A stretch of 64,000 nt of DNA from Rostrohypoxylon terebratum (taxonomy: Eukaryota; Ascomycota; Sordariomycetes; Xylariales; Hypoxylaceae), in NCBI GenBank assembly GCA_022497145.1, contig MU385916.1, positions 119,006-183,005 on the forward strand, given 5' to 3'. Made by a program: the position numbers and the translations under genes. The stretch's first letter is position 1; every line of letters begins with the position of its first letter. This document shows, piece after piece, positions 10,176 to 21,949 of this stretch. The notes under the pieces are model-generated. The model worked only from the letters and a program-made list of their open reading frames with translations, was not told the DNA's origin and did no database searches.

Positions 10176-11797
10176 TTTGGATAGGTAGGAGCTACTCGAG
10201 CTTCCTAGAATCTCAACTTAAAGCCAGCACAACAGAAGATCGAGGCTGGAGGTGGTTGCGGTGTTGAAAGGAACTCGTGGGGTAGCTGTAGGAGTTAGTT
10301 AACAATACAATGATGCGGCTTGAGAGTTGATTTAATTACGTGCCTATCGTGAGTTTAGGTGGCCGTGCTGCCGTGTAGAGATTGTGGCTGTGCGTCGTCG
10401 GCGGGGCAAGTGGACCTCAGCTACGTCGTACGTCGTTAAATGTGGCTGTTGAGATACGCTGGCGCTGGCGTGCTGGCGTGGCAGTCCCTATGGGATAAGT
10501 GGGTCTGTGTGACTTCCAAGGACCAAGGTTGGTACCTAGGTATGCAAGAACGGAAAGCGACAGCTGTCGGCCACCTGCATGTCTTACTTCGTAAAGTGCC
10601 CCAATATTGGAGGTAGCTTCACTTTACCATTCAATGTTCATAGCCCACAACACCTCCTTCAAATACCAACTCTTACGCGCTGAGCCAACGAAGTCATTCA
10701 TACCGCCATGCGCTAGGTGAATATCAAATTACACTCAATTTTATTTCATGTATCAAGATTGGATTATATCGTGAGTCATGATGACTTCAGGTAGATTTTG
10801 CTCGATTGGAGTTGATGAGAGCCTGTCGAAGTAAGAGACTCTCAAGGCCAAGAAAGATCACCTAGGCAAATAAAAGAAGACTCAGGAAGGTGCTTCAAGC
10901 GCTTCAAGCTTATAAAGTCAAGTATACCAGAAGCTGTATACGGTAATTACGTACGGATGTTGTCATCACATTCTTCGTACATATCATAAGGCAAGAACAT
11001 CCATGGATCTAAGCCTATTTCTACTAAGCCCCTGAACTCTTCAAGGCCACTCCAACCTTGAAGCTTTCTCAGCCAGCTTCAACTTACTCCAACTTCACCA
11101 AAGGCTTCGACTTCCAATATTCAAACCATTGCTCCGGCATTTTAAAACACTATATTGATTCATACATTCTTATACGAGTGAAAACATTTCCAATCTTCTG
11201 TCCACACCTCGAATCATTACCTTCACATCTCCCTACATATACTCCCACTTCTCTGCCGACTTTGAGTAGGGATACTCTCAGGTATCCCTCTAATTAGTAC
11301 TTTCTATCTTCCTCCTTTTCTCGTCTAAGTACTGTTTACTCGGTATTGGTTCTTCCATCTCCGAACGGACCCATTGTCAAGCCTCAGGACCGTGTCTTCC
11401 ATCCTCGAGTCTATCAATATATCGTGAAGTTTAGCTTACACAAATATTTACCACACATCATTGTATGAACTGTCGTCTCAGCCAGTATTTGCCTTTCTGT
11501 CTTGACAAGGTGCTCAGACCATACAGCCATTCTCCTTGGGATCATGAACGGAAACACGCCAACCATTTTTCATCAGAACCTCACTTATGCTCTTACACCC
11601 ATTCCAGCTATAGTGTGGACTTAGCTATTCGGTTGGTTAGACAAACGCTGGAAATACTTCCCAATTTTTGCAATCGCCGGATAAAGCATCAGGCAAACTA
11701 CTTCTCGTAGCGCAAACAGGAAACGCTACACGACTTAGAGGACGACAAATCTATCCAGCTCGTGGGGTACTTGGTAATCAACTTCGTAAACTGCAAC
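10176..11797. other. Divergent intergenic region, Arp3 / Taspase-like
   Basis: Shared upstream region of two divergently transcribed genes. A CCTAGG element is at about 10533-10540. Small open frames at 11058-11297 and 11465-11710 have no recognisable content and may be leader sequence. No RNA gene found. Confidence 0.4.
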
Positions 11798-13720
11798 ATG
11801 GACCCGCACATATCCCATGGTGCTGCTGACTCGAATCCACAAGAGACGAATGATGGAAGCGACGATATTATTGACGGCTTACCTTGGGTTAATAAACGTC
11901 AAAGATCCCCTCCATCATCGGACAGTGATAACATTCCTTCCATAGATGGAGCGGCAGATCGCTGGGGGAAGCGTAGGAAATTGCCGGTGTCAGCTATATT
12001 CATCCATGCTGGAGCCGGCTACCACAGCACTGTCAATGAGAGGATCCACCTAGAGGCATGTAGCGAGTAAGTATATGAAGAATCCCTATACAATCTTTTG
12101 ATTAACTATTCTGACTATCCGTAGGGCTGCCCGCCTCAGTATAAAACTTTTACGATCGGGACACTCAGCCATTGACGCCGTCGAAGCCGCCATCAAAGTC
12201 CTCGAAGACAAAGAGATCACCAACGCCGGCTACGGAAGCAACCTCGCCATCGATGGCACGGTAGAATGTGATGCTACAGTCGTCGATCACTTTGGTCGAA
12301 GCGGAGCTTGTGGCGCAGTTCCGAGTAAGTGATTGATAAATTGCGTGGGTAACATCTGGAGTTACTTACATATTGGATAGACATAAAAAACCCCATTACT
12401 CTAGCCAAGATGATTCTTGAGTGTAGCAGCAAGCCCCTGTCTTTACGTCGTGTACCCCCTAATTTGCTTATCGGAGATGGCGCCAAGGAATTCGCTCAAG
12501 AGTCAGGCATGGCATTAATTCCCAATGAGTATCTCGTATCGAGAAATGCCCGAGACCGTTATGTCAGATGGCAAGAAGATCTGAGACGGGCCGAAGGCAA
12601 GGAGTCTCCGGCTCTGGAACCTAGTGGTTATGATCGAGTCGCCGCCAGCGACTATGATACTGAACCACGCCATCCGGATCATACAAACGCTATATTGACC
12701 GGGACTTGGAACGAGGGTCAGCCAGACTCGCCGGCAACACCTTCACCATGGGAGAGTGGACCCCCTTCTCACACCCATTCACCTGTGCTATTAAGGGTTG
12801 GTGTGACTCCTCAAGCTTCACCCAACAGTTTAGTCGATCGTAACCCGGTCAATATTCCAGGCTCGGCTCTTGCCAGCTCGAAGAATTCATCCGGAAAACT
12901 AATATCGCCAACTCCGAGGCGCCCACGGTTCGTTTCTGGGCCAAGTAACGAATCCCTGAAGTCAAATTCTAGAACGTCAACACCCACCGATACCACCGGA
13001 CCAGCACGTCACGATGGTGCTGATATATTTACCTTTTCCGAGCCTTTATTCTGTCGAATTGAAAAGGCACCAAACACCATAGTGCCGCTTATCAAGTTAG
13101 GCAAATCACCGCCAGATTGGGCAACTCTAGGATGTGAGAATAAGGACGATGGCATCGATAAAATTACAGACACAGTGGGCGCAATTGCAATCGACCAATC
13201 TGGCAAGATTGCTGCTGGGTCATCTTCAGGTGGCATTGGCATGAAACACCGAGGGCGAATTGGTCCGGCAGCCTTGGTAGGCATCGGAACAGCCGTCATT
13301 CCTGCCGACGAGCAGGATCAAGACGGTTTGGCCGTCGCCGCTGTGACTAGCGGCACTGGAGAACATATGGCCACTACCATGGCGTCTCAGAAATGTGCAG
13401 AACGCATATTTCAAGGTACACGCCGAGGGCCCGGTGGAAAAGATATGCCTGAAGAGGACGAGAGTGCTATTCTCCATGGATTTATCGCCAATGACTTCCA
13501 GGAACACCCAGGCGTGAAACATTCCTCTTCGGCTGGAGCCATCGGTGTCATGGCCGTAAAGAAGAGCCCTTCGGGATATTACTTGTACTTTGCACATAAC
13601 ACGGATTCATTTGCCTTGGCGTCGATGGGATCCAACGATCGCGAACCTGCTTGCGTCATGTCACGCGTCAACGAAGGGAGCTCCGGCATTGCTCAAGGAG
13701 CTAGGAAAATTCGATTATGA
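11798..13720 (+). CDS. Taspase-like threonine aspartase (asparaginase family, T2)
   Basis: Three exons: 11798-12066, 12125-12324 and 12381-13720 (602 residues). SAIFIHAGAGYHS, GHSAIDAVEAAIKVLEDKEITNAGYGSNL and DATVVDHFGRSGACGAVPNIKNPITLAKMIL are the N-terminal-nucleophile asparaginase fold. Autocleavage would expose Thr421 in DTVGAIAIDQSGKIAA, followed by SSGGIGMKHRGRIGPAALVGIGT, close to the Taspase 1 signature. Human Taspase 1 cleaves MLL and TFIIA after aspartate; the fungal substrate is unknown. Roughly 200 residues of Ser/Pro-rich, probably disordered sequence separate the alpha part from the nucleophile, far longer than in metazoan Taspase. A basic run (KRQR, KRRK) near the N-terminus may be a nuclear signal. 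Asparaginase activity is the alternative. Confidence 0.85.
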
Positions 13721-14337
13721 ACTGGTCACAATCGTGCTAGCACTCAGAGGTCGATCCATGTGAACTACATATTTGTTTCGTTTCATGGATGCGTCAATTT
13801 ATTTCTCACTATAGATCCATCCACTACCTGGTCTACTCTTTCCTTTACCTTAACTTGTCCTCCACCTTGCTTTGCCCTCATTATCAGTAAACCTAGATTG
13901 TGATGGATTGCATTACATTAAGATTGGTGCGCTTGAGATACCCATAGGCGGCCGGGTTTTACCATCGACTGACGCTGAGTTTGTCTTCGGCCTAGAGAAA
14001 TTGGTATCCTCGGGCTGTGGTCAGCTTCTCAGCGAACGGAGGGGCAATTCGCGGATGGCTGCCGAGTTGAAAGCTGCGACTTGGTCAATTATAGCACCAA
14101 AGCCGCTTAGACAGCTTAGACAGAAGATGATTCGATGATTTAAACTGCTCCTAGAGTATTCCGACCGACCAAATGCCGTCTTTTATGCTTTTTTTTATTC
14201 GTGATATCTCATTTCATACTAAACGCCATGCCCTCTATGCAAATCCTAAGCTAAAGCCGGTATGGTACATGATCGTGCCAGTGCATGCCTTCGTACTAAT
14301 ACAAGCATCTCAAGCATCTGCGGGACGCGGACTCGCT
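13721..14337. other. Convergent intergenic region
   Basis: 3' flanks of the Taspase-like gene and Tfb4. An 88-codon open frame at 13872-14138 lacks an ATG at its head and is probably chance. Confidence 0.4.
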
Positions 14338-15477
14338 TCAAGGAGCAGGCGTCCCCGTCGCACTTCCCGTCTCTTCCCTTCCGCTGACGCCGTTCACGCG
14401 GGTCTTCTTTTTCTTCTTCTTGCGCGGCACGACGGCGGGTTTGGCGCCGTAACTACCGAGGGCCAGCTTGGTGCCGCACGTAAGACACTCGGCACCCTCG
14501 GGTACCTCGCAGAAGATGCTTAGACAGATGCTGCATACGAAGCCGGTGTCGACTACGCGGCGGTGGCAGAAACAGGCGGCGCGGAAGTCGACGGTGTCCT
14601 GGGTGGGGGTCACGAAGGACTTGCGGGTCTCGGCGTCGGCGAGGAATCCGCACATGAGGTAGGAGAGTAGACCGCGCGGGTTGCTGGCGGCGGAGAGGAA
14701 GGTGCCGGAGGTTATGAAGGCGGCTTGTTGGAGGAAGGTCGGGGTGCCGTGCAGGGATAGGGTGTCGATGGGGATGCGCGAGTGCGAGGCGGCGAAGACG
14801 GCGTTCATGGTCGGGATGTACTGGGCGGGCTCGGAGTCCGAGACGGAGAGGACGAAGATTCGCGAGTGTAGGGTCGCGGATTCGGCGGCGCTGGTTACGG
14901 TTGCGGTGGTGGGAGGCGCGGCTGGGTCTGATGAGGTCTTGGCGGGTTGGTAGGAGGTCGTCATCTTGTTGGTGTAGGATAATGCCATCGTTAGGGCGCC
15001 TGCTATTAGGGTCGTCGGGTTCAGGTCGGATGGCGTGGTGCTGTCGATGAGGGAGCGGAGGGAGGTTAGGATCGAGCTCTCGATCTGTGCGAATTGGGGG
15101 AATTTGTTGGCGGATGTGGCTCGGTCTGTAGATGTTGACGCTGGGTTCCCGTCTGCGTCGGTCATCTCGATGTCGTTTCCGTTGCTATTGCCATTACTGG
15201 CATTGCGGCGGTTGTCTGGATTGGGTGATTTGGGATAGAGCCATACGGCACGGTTGGGATGCGCAGCTAGTACGGCAACATGGTTGTCGTTGCCGTATGC
15301 TAGGTGGGCGTTGACGAAGACGAGGAGATTGGCGACGGCGTTAGCGATGGTGATCCGGTCTGAAAGCGCAGCCCAGGCGCGAGGGTTGGTATCAATGATG
15401 ATGGTGAGCAGAGATGGGATTTGGGATGTAGCGGAGGGAGTTTCGTTGTAATGCTTCGAGGCGTCGATGCGATTCAT
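14338..15477 (-). CDS. tfb4: TFIIH core subunit Tfb4 (p34)
   Basis: A single exon of 379 residues. The N-terminal half begins with the von Willebrand A-like fold of Tfb4/p34 (SLLTIIIDTNPRAWAAL, then ANLLVFVNAHLAYGNDNHVAVLA). The centre keeps the family blocks SRIPIDTLSLHGTPTFLQQAAFITSGTF and GLLSYLMCGFL. The C-terminus has a Cys-rich zinc module at about residues 302-334 (CFC, CSIC, C, CLTC) and a polylysine tail. Tfb4 stabilises Ssl1/p44 in the TFIIH core used in RNA polymerase II initiation and nucleotide-excision repair in the nucleus. A low-complexity Asn/Thr insert (about residues 85-125) is lineage-specific. The coding sequence is very GC-rich, giving long shadow frames. Confidence 0.93.
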   Translation of the reverse strand: MNRIDASKHYNETPSATSQIPSLLTIIIDTNPRAWAALSDRITIANAVANLLVFVNAHLAYGNDNHVAVLAAHPNRAVWLYPKSPNPDNRRNASNGNSNGNDIEMTDADGNPASTSTDRATSANKFPQFAQIESSILTSLRSLIDSTTPSDLNPTTLIAGALTMALSYTNKMTTSYQPAKTSSDPAAPPTTATVTSAAESATLHSRIFVLSVSDSEPAQYIPTMNAVFAASHSRIPIDTLSLHGTPTFLQQAAFITSGTFLSAASNPRGLLSYLMCGFLADAETRKSFVTPTQDTVDFRAACFCHRRVVDTGFVCSICLSIFCEVPEGAECLTCGTKLALGSYGAKPAVVPRKKKKKKTRVNGVSGREETGSATGTPAP

Positions 15478-16406
15478 CGTGCCGGTATTTTATGTAGGTC
15501 ATCAGATGATAACCGTATCGACGAAGTTGAATCGCTATTTGACTACTTCATCTATACCTAGTGCTAGAAATAGAAGCGCGCTTCATAATCTTATCTAGAG
15601 CATACCTAGTACGAGATGATGAGGATTGAATTATGAAGCTGTAAATCCAAGGTGTCAATTGCTTGAGGTTGTATATATGTACCTACAATGTAGTACATAC
15701 TGTAATTGTCCGATAACGATAAAGAAATAATTTGCTATGGCCGGCTCACCGCGCAAGTAAGAGCTCAATTCCCTTGTCTGTCGCCTAACATAGCCTGTAT
15801 TTTAGCGCGCCTTCCCCACTACGAAAGACGCCAGCTCACATGACTAATAGGCGGGTAAGTGCTGCGCAGACGTCATCCTTTAGCAGATCTTACAGAACCC
15901 TTTCCTTCCACCCCTGCCCAAGCTGTCAGGATACCCCCCTGTAAGTGGTCTAGCCATTAACATGGCATTATCACACTTTATCAGGCGCGTGCCCCAAGGT
16001 TTTGGGGTTTGGGGGTTTTGGCGTCGATGGTTTGTTAGCGGGGTAAGATTTAGAGTTGGTGGGCGAATGAAGCTTCGAATTTTATAGTTGTAGATTTGCT
16101 CTTCCCTCTTTCCTTTAGACTTTGCCAATGCCACCACTAAGACGAATTGACTTACCTAGCTCCTTGGGGCCAAGCTAGTACCTAGTAGTAGCTATCCATG
16201 CTCCGAAAACTTCGAAAACATCCCATCCACACCCCATACACCCCATACATCCCATCACATCCGAACTGTCTAACTGAGACACATGTGACAGTCCCTAAGC
16301 AACTTGTTTGGTACCAAGAAATCGACGTACGTATGTGTTTCCAAGCTCTGCGAAATATCATATCCCCCGCCTTGTTTTTTCTTCCTCTCTGCTTTTCAAG
16401 AGAGAT

Positions 16407-16440
16407 ACTACCTAGTACTACCTAGTACTACCTATAATAC
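16407..16440. repeat. Tandem ACTACCTAGT decamer
   Basis: Three consecutive copies, the last degenerate, of a 10-nt unit containing CCTAG, related to the dispersed CCTAGG/GGTACC-type motif of the window. Confidence 0.75.
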
Positions 16441-17158
16441 ATTGTCATAAATACCTACTGTACTTGTGGCATTCGTTCTGCCATCTGCTGGCCTGCGTGT
16501 GTCGATCAAGCTCACTTTCCTCCACACTTTAATTCATGGATTGTCATGATCTCACTCTTATGTTGGCTGTCAAACTAGATGAGACCGCTGTGGCTGACAT
16601 CTAGTCGATCAATTTAGTTCATGTGAGTGAACCTTTTCGTTAGCGAGCCGCTCAGATCTTCTACCTCATTTAACCTTCGTTGAAACAAGCCTCGGATGGT
16701 TTCCCTCGTTCTGGAGCCTGGTACCTATCGAAATAGGTAAAATCATTCATGATTGTCCTTGCAGCTAACCAGGATTACGGTCTCTACCAGTCGGATCACA
16801 GACTTCCAAGGTAAGAAAAGGTATGTGTGTGTATTCTTTGTTTCTAAGCCTCTTTTAAATTTCGTCACGGGTCCAGCACCATCTCATTTCTCGTACCATA
16901 GGGACCAAAGGTACCATATTACGACAGAAGTTCCCGTGGTCAAGGTGTCTATAAGGCACAAGATACACACAAGTATCAGATATAAGTTCTCTCCCACATT
17001 TCTACAGTACAGTCATCAATTGCTAGTCGGGAATACTACACTAAAAACTATCTTGATATTGAGTTGCTGACAAGACGTCAGGCTGTCAATACGCCACCAC
17101 GCCACCAACCTTCACTTGTCTAGGTACCTTATTTTTTGAGCATTGGTCCATCCTACAG

Positions 17159-17167
17159 CTATATAAG
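17159..17167 (+). promoter_or_regulatory. TATA-like element of she4
   Basis: CTATATAAG lies about 75 nt upstream of the She4 start codon, at a plausible distance if the leader is short. Position and sequence only; no transcript data. Confidence 0.35.
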
Positions 17168-17238
17168 CATCCATATTTCCTCAAATCCAACTTCACCAAG
17201 GACCTTCAAGCAACTCATTCTTCTCATAGTCAAACAAG

Positions 17239-19458
17239 ATGGATGAAACCCCTATCGACCTCACCTCCAATCGCGAGGAGATGGCCAAGCTAAACAGCGT
17301 TGAGCAAACACAACTCATCCTTGCGCGATTAATGGAAGGCGGCCAAGAAGATGACGATACATGCCGGGAGTTGGACAGTCTCACCAAGCTCTTGAACAAT
17401 GACACCGAGCCCAAATCCAAGGAGTCCATCTGCGATGTGATCGATGATGTATGTCTTGATACTATTCTTGGCTATCTCGATATGCGACAATCCGATCTCG
17501 TCCGAGCTCACGGTATCCTGACCACTTCGGCTTACCTCAAAGCAGCCAAGGACAAAGGCAACGAGGCTCTACGCAACTTCTTTTTCGCGAGAGTCAAGAG
17601 AGGCACATACGACGATTATATTCTTGCTTTTTGTGTCGCCGCCGCCGTCTTTCCTATCGCTCCGGGTGTTACAACTGACATATTTCTCAGCGAAGGCTTT
17701 TTACCAAGCCTGGATCCTTTGATGCGAAGAAAGTGGAAAAGCAGAAAGGTTGAGACAGCATGTCTAGAAATGCTCAATGCTGGCTCTATGCATCCTGAGT
17801 GCCGTGAGGCTATCCGGAAGTACTGCACTGACTTCCTAGAAGAAGTTGTCGACCAGGACCCGAATGAGTTGGCCAATGCTATCCACTCGGCAGACCCCGA
17901 GGTCCAGGTTACCGAAGGTTCGATTGCGATGAGGAGGCATTCTGTGGCTGTTCGACACCTAGCTGCAGTCATCCTAGCAAAATTGAGGGTAGGCACCCTC
18001 AAGTTTCCTGACGAAGTAGCACGGTCATTCGAAAATCTCGAATGGAGGAGATAACTGGACACGGTTAAGAATGGAAATGGGCTGACCTGAAAGCTTCAGG
18101 CGGTGCCCTCGACGGCGCAACAGACTACAGGAGAACCCGATGATAGAATACAACAAGCGAATACCAGCATCGAGGACCTCTCAAAGATGTTTAGTTCAGT
18201 AATATTGAAGGATGAAGAGAGTGACAAGAGACTCTCAGTTGAAGGATTGGCATATGCGACTATCCAGCCCGCAGTTAAAGAGGAGGTTGCGCGTAACAAG
18301 GAGCTTTTAAAGACTCTGGTGAAAATTCTAGGTGATGCGCCTGCTAAATCGCCACTGACGTATGGGGCTTTGAGCGTCTTCATGAACCTTACCCGCTATC
18401 AACCAACCCAATCCGAGGAAGAGAAGAAAATGTCACAACTAAAAGCATATGCTAATGCCGCCGGAAAATTGGGACCATCGAATCCCTTGAACGACAATGA
18501 TCACGTCTCAGAGCGATGTAAACGAGTTTTCGAAGCTGGTATAGTGCCTATTTTGGTAACCCACAGTCGCCATGGTTCTGTTGCATCACTGAATTTAATT
18601 GTCTCCATTATCTCCGCGTTATCGGTCACTACTAGTTTACGAGGACAGCTTGCCCAGCAAGGAGCAGTGAATCTTCTCATTGCTGCCTGCACGGCTTTGC
18701 CTGACACCGAATCACAGGCAAAGCGCACCTCTGCTCAAGCACTTGCTCGTATCTTAATTAGTACTGATCCAGCTCTTGTTTTTGGTGGAACACGCGCGCG
18801 TCCGATGAACACAGCTATCCGACCTCTCATCTACATATTGGCCCCTGACCCCGCGGCCGAAACCCGAGATCTCCTGCCAACATTCGAGGCTTTAATGGCG
18901 CTTACCAATCTTGCTTCGACTGACGATGATACACGAGCAACCATTATCAGAAATGCGTGGCCAGAGATTGAGGAGCAGTTGCTGTCCTCTAATCATATGG
19001 TATCCAAAGCTGCTGTGGAATTGGTATGCAATCTAGTGCAGTGCGTTGAGGGTGTTGCTTTATACGCAGCAGATGATGCGCAAGCTAAAAACCGGCTGCA
19101 TATCCTCCTTGCTCTAGCAGATGCCGAGGATGAGGGAACAAGAAGCGCTGCTGGCGGGGCTCTCGCGTCTCTAACATCATTTGAAGGCGTTGTAACAGGT
19201 ATTGTGAAGAGGAACCGTGGAGTTGAAGTTGTTCTAGGTCTATGCGGCGAGAAAAGCGAGGATCTACGTTACCGTGGCGCATTCGTCGTTTACAACATGG
19301 TAGCATGCGAAGGAGAACCTGGAAAACTGGCGAGGAAGGCGATACGGGAGAAAAACGGAGTTGAGGTGTTGAAGGAAAGTGCTAAGAGTAGTAGGAGAGC
19401 TGAGGTTGTCGAGGTCACGATTCAAGCATTGAAGATTTTACTTGAGCAGCAAGATTGA
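17239..19458 (+). CDS. she4: UCS-domain myosin chaperone She4/UNC-45
   Basis: Two exons, 17239-17988 and 18100-19458, give 702 residues. The protein is an all-helical armadillo-repeat UCS protein: a central UNC-45 domain (about residues 80-260, with VKRGTYDDYILAFCVAAAVFPIAPGVTTDIFLSEGFLPSL) and a C-terminal UCS region with repeated helices (ASLNLIVSIISALS, QLAQQGAVNLLIAACTAL, AFEALMALTNLAS-like blocks, SKAAVELVCNLVQCVEG, GTRSAAGGALASLTSF, YRGAFVVYNMVA). There is no TPR domain, as in fungal She4/Cro1/Rng3. UCS proteins fold and stabilise myosin motor domains, supporting endocytosis, cytokinesis and tip growth. The exon junction (LAKLR/AVPSTAQQ) is in frame with consensus splice sites. Assignment is strong. 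Confidence 0.92.
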
Positions 19459-19822
19459 GATGCGTTAGATTTCTTTAGGTGAAAAGAGTTATCCCAATAT
19501 TCCGATTGCTTAGGGATTGTCAGTAATGAGTCTTTGATGCGAGTGTTCTATGCGATATCGCCAAATGGAAGACTTGAATAATTCCTACCTAAGTCTTCAT
19601 AATTTAGCTGTCAGTATTAGTTGTTCTCCTATGACTTCATCTCACGTTGACATGTGCCTGCATCGTGCAATGTGATAATTGTACCTCATCTTATGCTGTA
19701 TGTTCTCTATGAGCCGAATTTTCTATAGTACACTCTCCCTATTTGACAGACTTTGAATTTATAAAGAAGATTATCAACCCAGCTAAAGCAACCCAACGTT
19801 TTTACTTCATGTAGATCGTAGC
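19459..19822. other. Convergent 3' flanks
   Basis: 364 nt between the 3' ends of she4 and trm2. Nothing beyond AT-rich sequence was seen. Confidence 0.5.
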
Positions 19823-21949
19823 CTATTCGTCGACCCGGCTCAGGACACAGACACCCTCCACATGTCCCGTCTGCGGGAAGAAGTCGAAACCTCGTAGACT
19901 CTCGATAGCATACCTCGTCTTCTTCTTCCCTTCACTAACACTCACACTCGCACCCGCATTGTCGCCCTCACCTCCGGCACAATCCTCCGTCGTCTCGACC
20001 TCGCCACGCACCAACATGCCGACGTCCCTAGCCTGCGTGTGCACGTTGCAGCTAACGTAGACGATCCTGCGCGGGGCGAAGTCCATGAGCTGGCGGAGGA
20101 AGTCGGCGTCGCAGCCCTTGCGCGGGGGGTCGAGGACGACGGCGGTCTGGTCGGCGGGGTACATGTCGCAGATGAGGGGGGTGAAGAGGGCTTTGGCGTC
20201 GGCGGCGATGAAGCGCGCGCGGTTCGCGGACAGCTTGTTGGCGCGCGCGTTGCGCGTCGCGTACTGGATGCTGGCGTCGGCTACGTCGACGCCGACGCTG
20301 CCGCCTGGAAGGACGGGGGAGAGGGTTATGGTGAATAGGCCTGAGCCGGAGTACGCGTCTATTAGGTGCGTGATGGGCGGGTTGGGGTCGGAGGGGTTGG
20401 AGGGGGTGGTGTTGGGGGGCAGGATGTGCGAACGCACGTAGGAGGTGAAGACGGGGAGGATCGAGTTGTTGTTTTGGAAGAAGGAGCCGGCCGGGTTGTG
20501 GAAGACGTAGGGCCCGACGTATTCCGTTGACATGCCGTTGTTGTCCGTTACGAAGGTCTTGATTTCGGTGTATTCGGGCGTTTCGACGCGGATATGGGGG
20601 CCGTCTGGGACTGGGGCGGAGGGGGAGCGAGAGCCGGGGGGTTCTGTGGTTGAGGAGTCTAGGGGGGATGTGAGGCTGCTGAGGGGCTTTTTGGGGATGC
20701 GCTGGGTGGTCTCGCGGAGAAGGATCGTGGCGCCGCGGACGTATTTGCGGTACTCCCTCGCCATGCGCTCGCGCTCGCTCTTCATGCCCAGTCGCACGGC
20801 GTCTGTGCCGATGGGGCAGTCTTCGATGTCCATAGTGGTTCGCTTGCCCTTTTCCATAAATCCTATAGGTGGGCATTCTTTGAAAGATGCCTTCGTCTTG
20901 CGCCAACCGGTAGGGCCGTCGAAATGTGGCGTCAATTTGGTGCGGTAGCCGTACTGCATCGGACTTCCGATAGTGTCCTGGACAGCGGGGATAAGCTCGG
21001 GGGGTAGCTGCGAGAAATTCTTGAAAGCCTTCTCGACGATGCGTTTCTTGAGACGTAACTGCTCGTCATAATCGAGCATCTGGAACTGACAACCCGAACA
21101 TGTAGAGAAGTATTTGCACTGGATTCGACTGTCGTCACGAGATGGAGATGGCTTGACGACTGAGATGAAGTCGGCGATAGTGTAACCCTCTCTCATGTGA
21201 CGGTATACTTTCACCTTGACAGTGTCGCCTGGAATCGAGAATGGTACGGTGTAGACCCTCTTGGAGCCTTTTTGTATGGCTAAGCCGTCTCCCGTCGATG
21301 AAAGTTCGACAACATCTACTTCGATTTCGGAGCCCTCTTCGGATAATTTCTCAGAAGCGGCCTCATTAGTCTCATCATTTGATCCGTTCTCATCCTTGTT
21401 TAGGGACTCGGTGAGATTCTTGATATCGATTTCCAGGACCTGTTCAGAGGTGCCACTGGTCATGTCCCTGTCCCTTTTACGGGGTTTCTTCTGTGGCTGG
21501 GTCTGATTTCCCGGCTTCGTATTCTGCTGCTTAGGTGCAGCATCCGCATCCCTAGTGCGGGGTCTCTTCCCGCGATCATTTTTGGAACGAGGCTCCTGCT
21601 TCTGCTTCTGCTTCTGTTCTTGTTTCTGCTTTGGTTGGTCTTCCATGGTTAACCACGAGGTGAATGTTTCTGTAGTTACAGGCTGAGTAGCTTTTGGGTC
21701 TGCAAATTGCGGCCACTCCTCGCCACCCCAATCAATAACATCAGTATCAGGCTCAGATTTGGATTTCTTGCGGCGTTTCGATTTCTTACTACCGCTTCGA
21801 CTATTGTTATAATATCCAGTGGAAAAAGGGCGCTCAATCGACAATACCGACAATGGCGATAACAAGGGCGATGAGTGAGCTGGAAGAGAATAGATAATCC
21901 TATTTCTTCTTAGAATCAATCGCGAGACTACAGTTGTGTAGAAACGCAT
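19823..21949 (-). CDS. trm2: tRNA (uracil-54-C5)-methyltransferase Trm2
   Basis: A single exon of 708 residues from ATG 21949. It is a TrmA/RumA-type enzyme: TRAM-like beta domain (about 205-265, VDVVELSSTGDGLAIQKG and the PGDTVKVKVYR block), an Fe-S Cys cluster (CKYFSTCSGCQF, about 278-289), and a Rossmann SAM domain with LIDAYSGSGLFTI, VLDPPRKGC (Asp about 607) and the catalytic Cys in YVSCN (about 634). It makes ribothymidine at position 54 of the tRNA T-loop. The first 50 residues are Arg/Ser-rich without acids, like a mitochondrial presequence. A Lys/Gln-rich low-complexity stretch follows. An internal ATG at 21646 with a strong ACCATGG context could give a second form lacking the presequence. 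The 3' half is much more GC-rich than the 5' half. Confidence 0.93.
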   Translation of the reverse strand: MRFYTTVVSRLILRRNRIIYSLPAHSSPLLSPLSVLSIERPFSTGYYNNSRSGSKKSKRRKKSKSEPDTDVIDWGGEEWPQFADPKATQPVTTETFTSWLTMEDQPKQKQEQKQKQKQEPRSKNDRGKRPRTRDADAAPKQQNTKPGNQTQPQKKPRKRDRDMTSGTSEQVLEIDIKNLTESLNKDENGSNDETNEAASEKLSEEGSEIEVDVVELSSTGDGLAIQKGSKRVYTVPFSIPGDTVKVKVYRHMREGYTIADFISVVKPSPSRDDSRIQCKYFSTCSGCQFQMLDYDEQLRLKKRIVEKAFKNFSQLPPELIPAVQDTIGSPMQYGYRTKLTPHFDGPTGWRKTKASFKECPPIGFMEKGKRTTMDIEDCPIGTDAVRLGMKSERERMAREYRKYVRGATILLRETTQRIPKKPLSSLTSPLDSSTTEPPGSRSPSAPVPDGPHIRVETPEYTEIKTFVTDNNGMSTEYVGPYVFHNPAGSFFQNNNSILPVFTSYVRSHILPPNTTPSNPSDPNPPITHLIDAYSGSGLFTITLSPVLPGGSVGVDVADASIQYATRNARANKLSANRARFIAADAKALFTPLICDMYPADQTAVVLDPPRKGCDADFLRQLMDFAPRRIVYVSCNVHTQARDVGMLVRGEVETTEDCAGGEGDNAGASVSVSEGKKKTRYAIESLRGFDFFPQTGHVEGVCVLSRVDE

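Larger units (their letters stand above)
15478..17238. other. Divergent intergenic region, Tfb4 / She4
   Basis: 1.76 kb between divergent genes. It holds a decamer repeat at 16407-16440 and a TATA-like site at 17159-17167. No gene or RNA recognised; an open frame at 16753-17070 looks non-coding. Confidence 0.45.

Noticed and set aside
13872..14138. 88-codon open frame in the tfb4/Taspase-like gap
   Set aside because: No ATG start at its head and no familiar sequence.
20052..20906. 284-codon open frame inside trm2
   Set aside because: An Arg/Pro/His-rich shadow of the trm2 coding frame caused by high GC.
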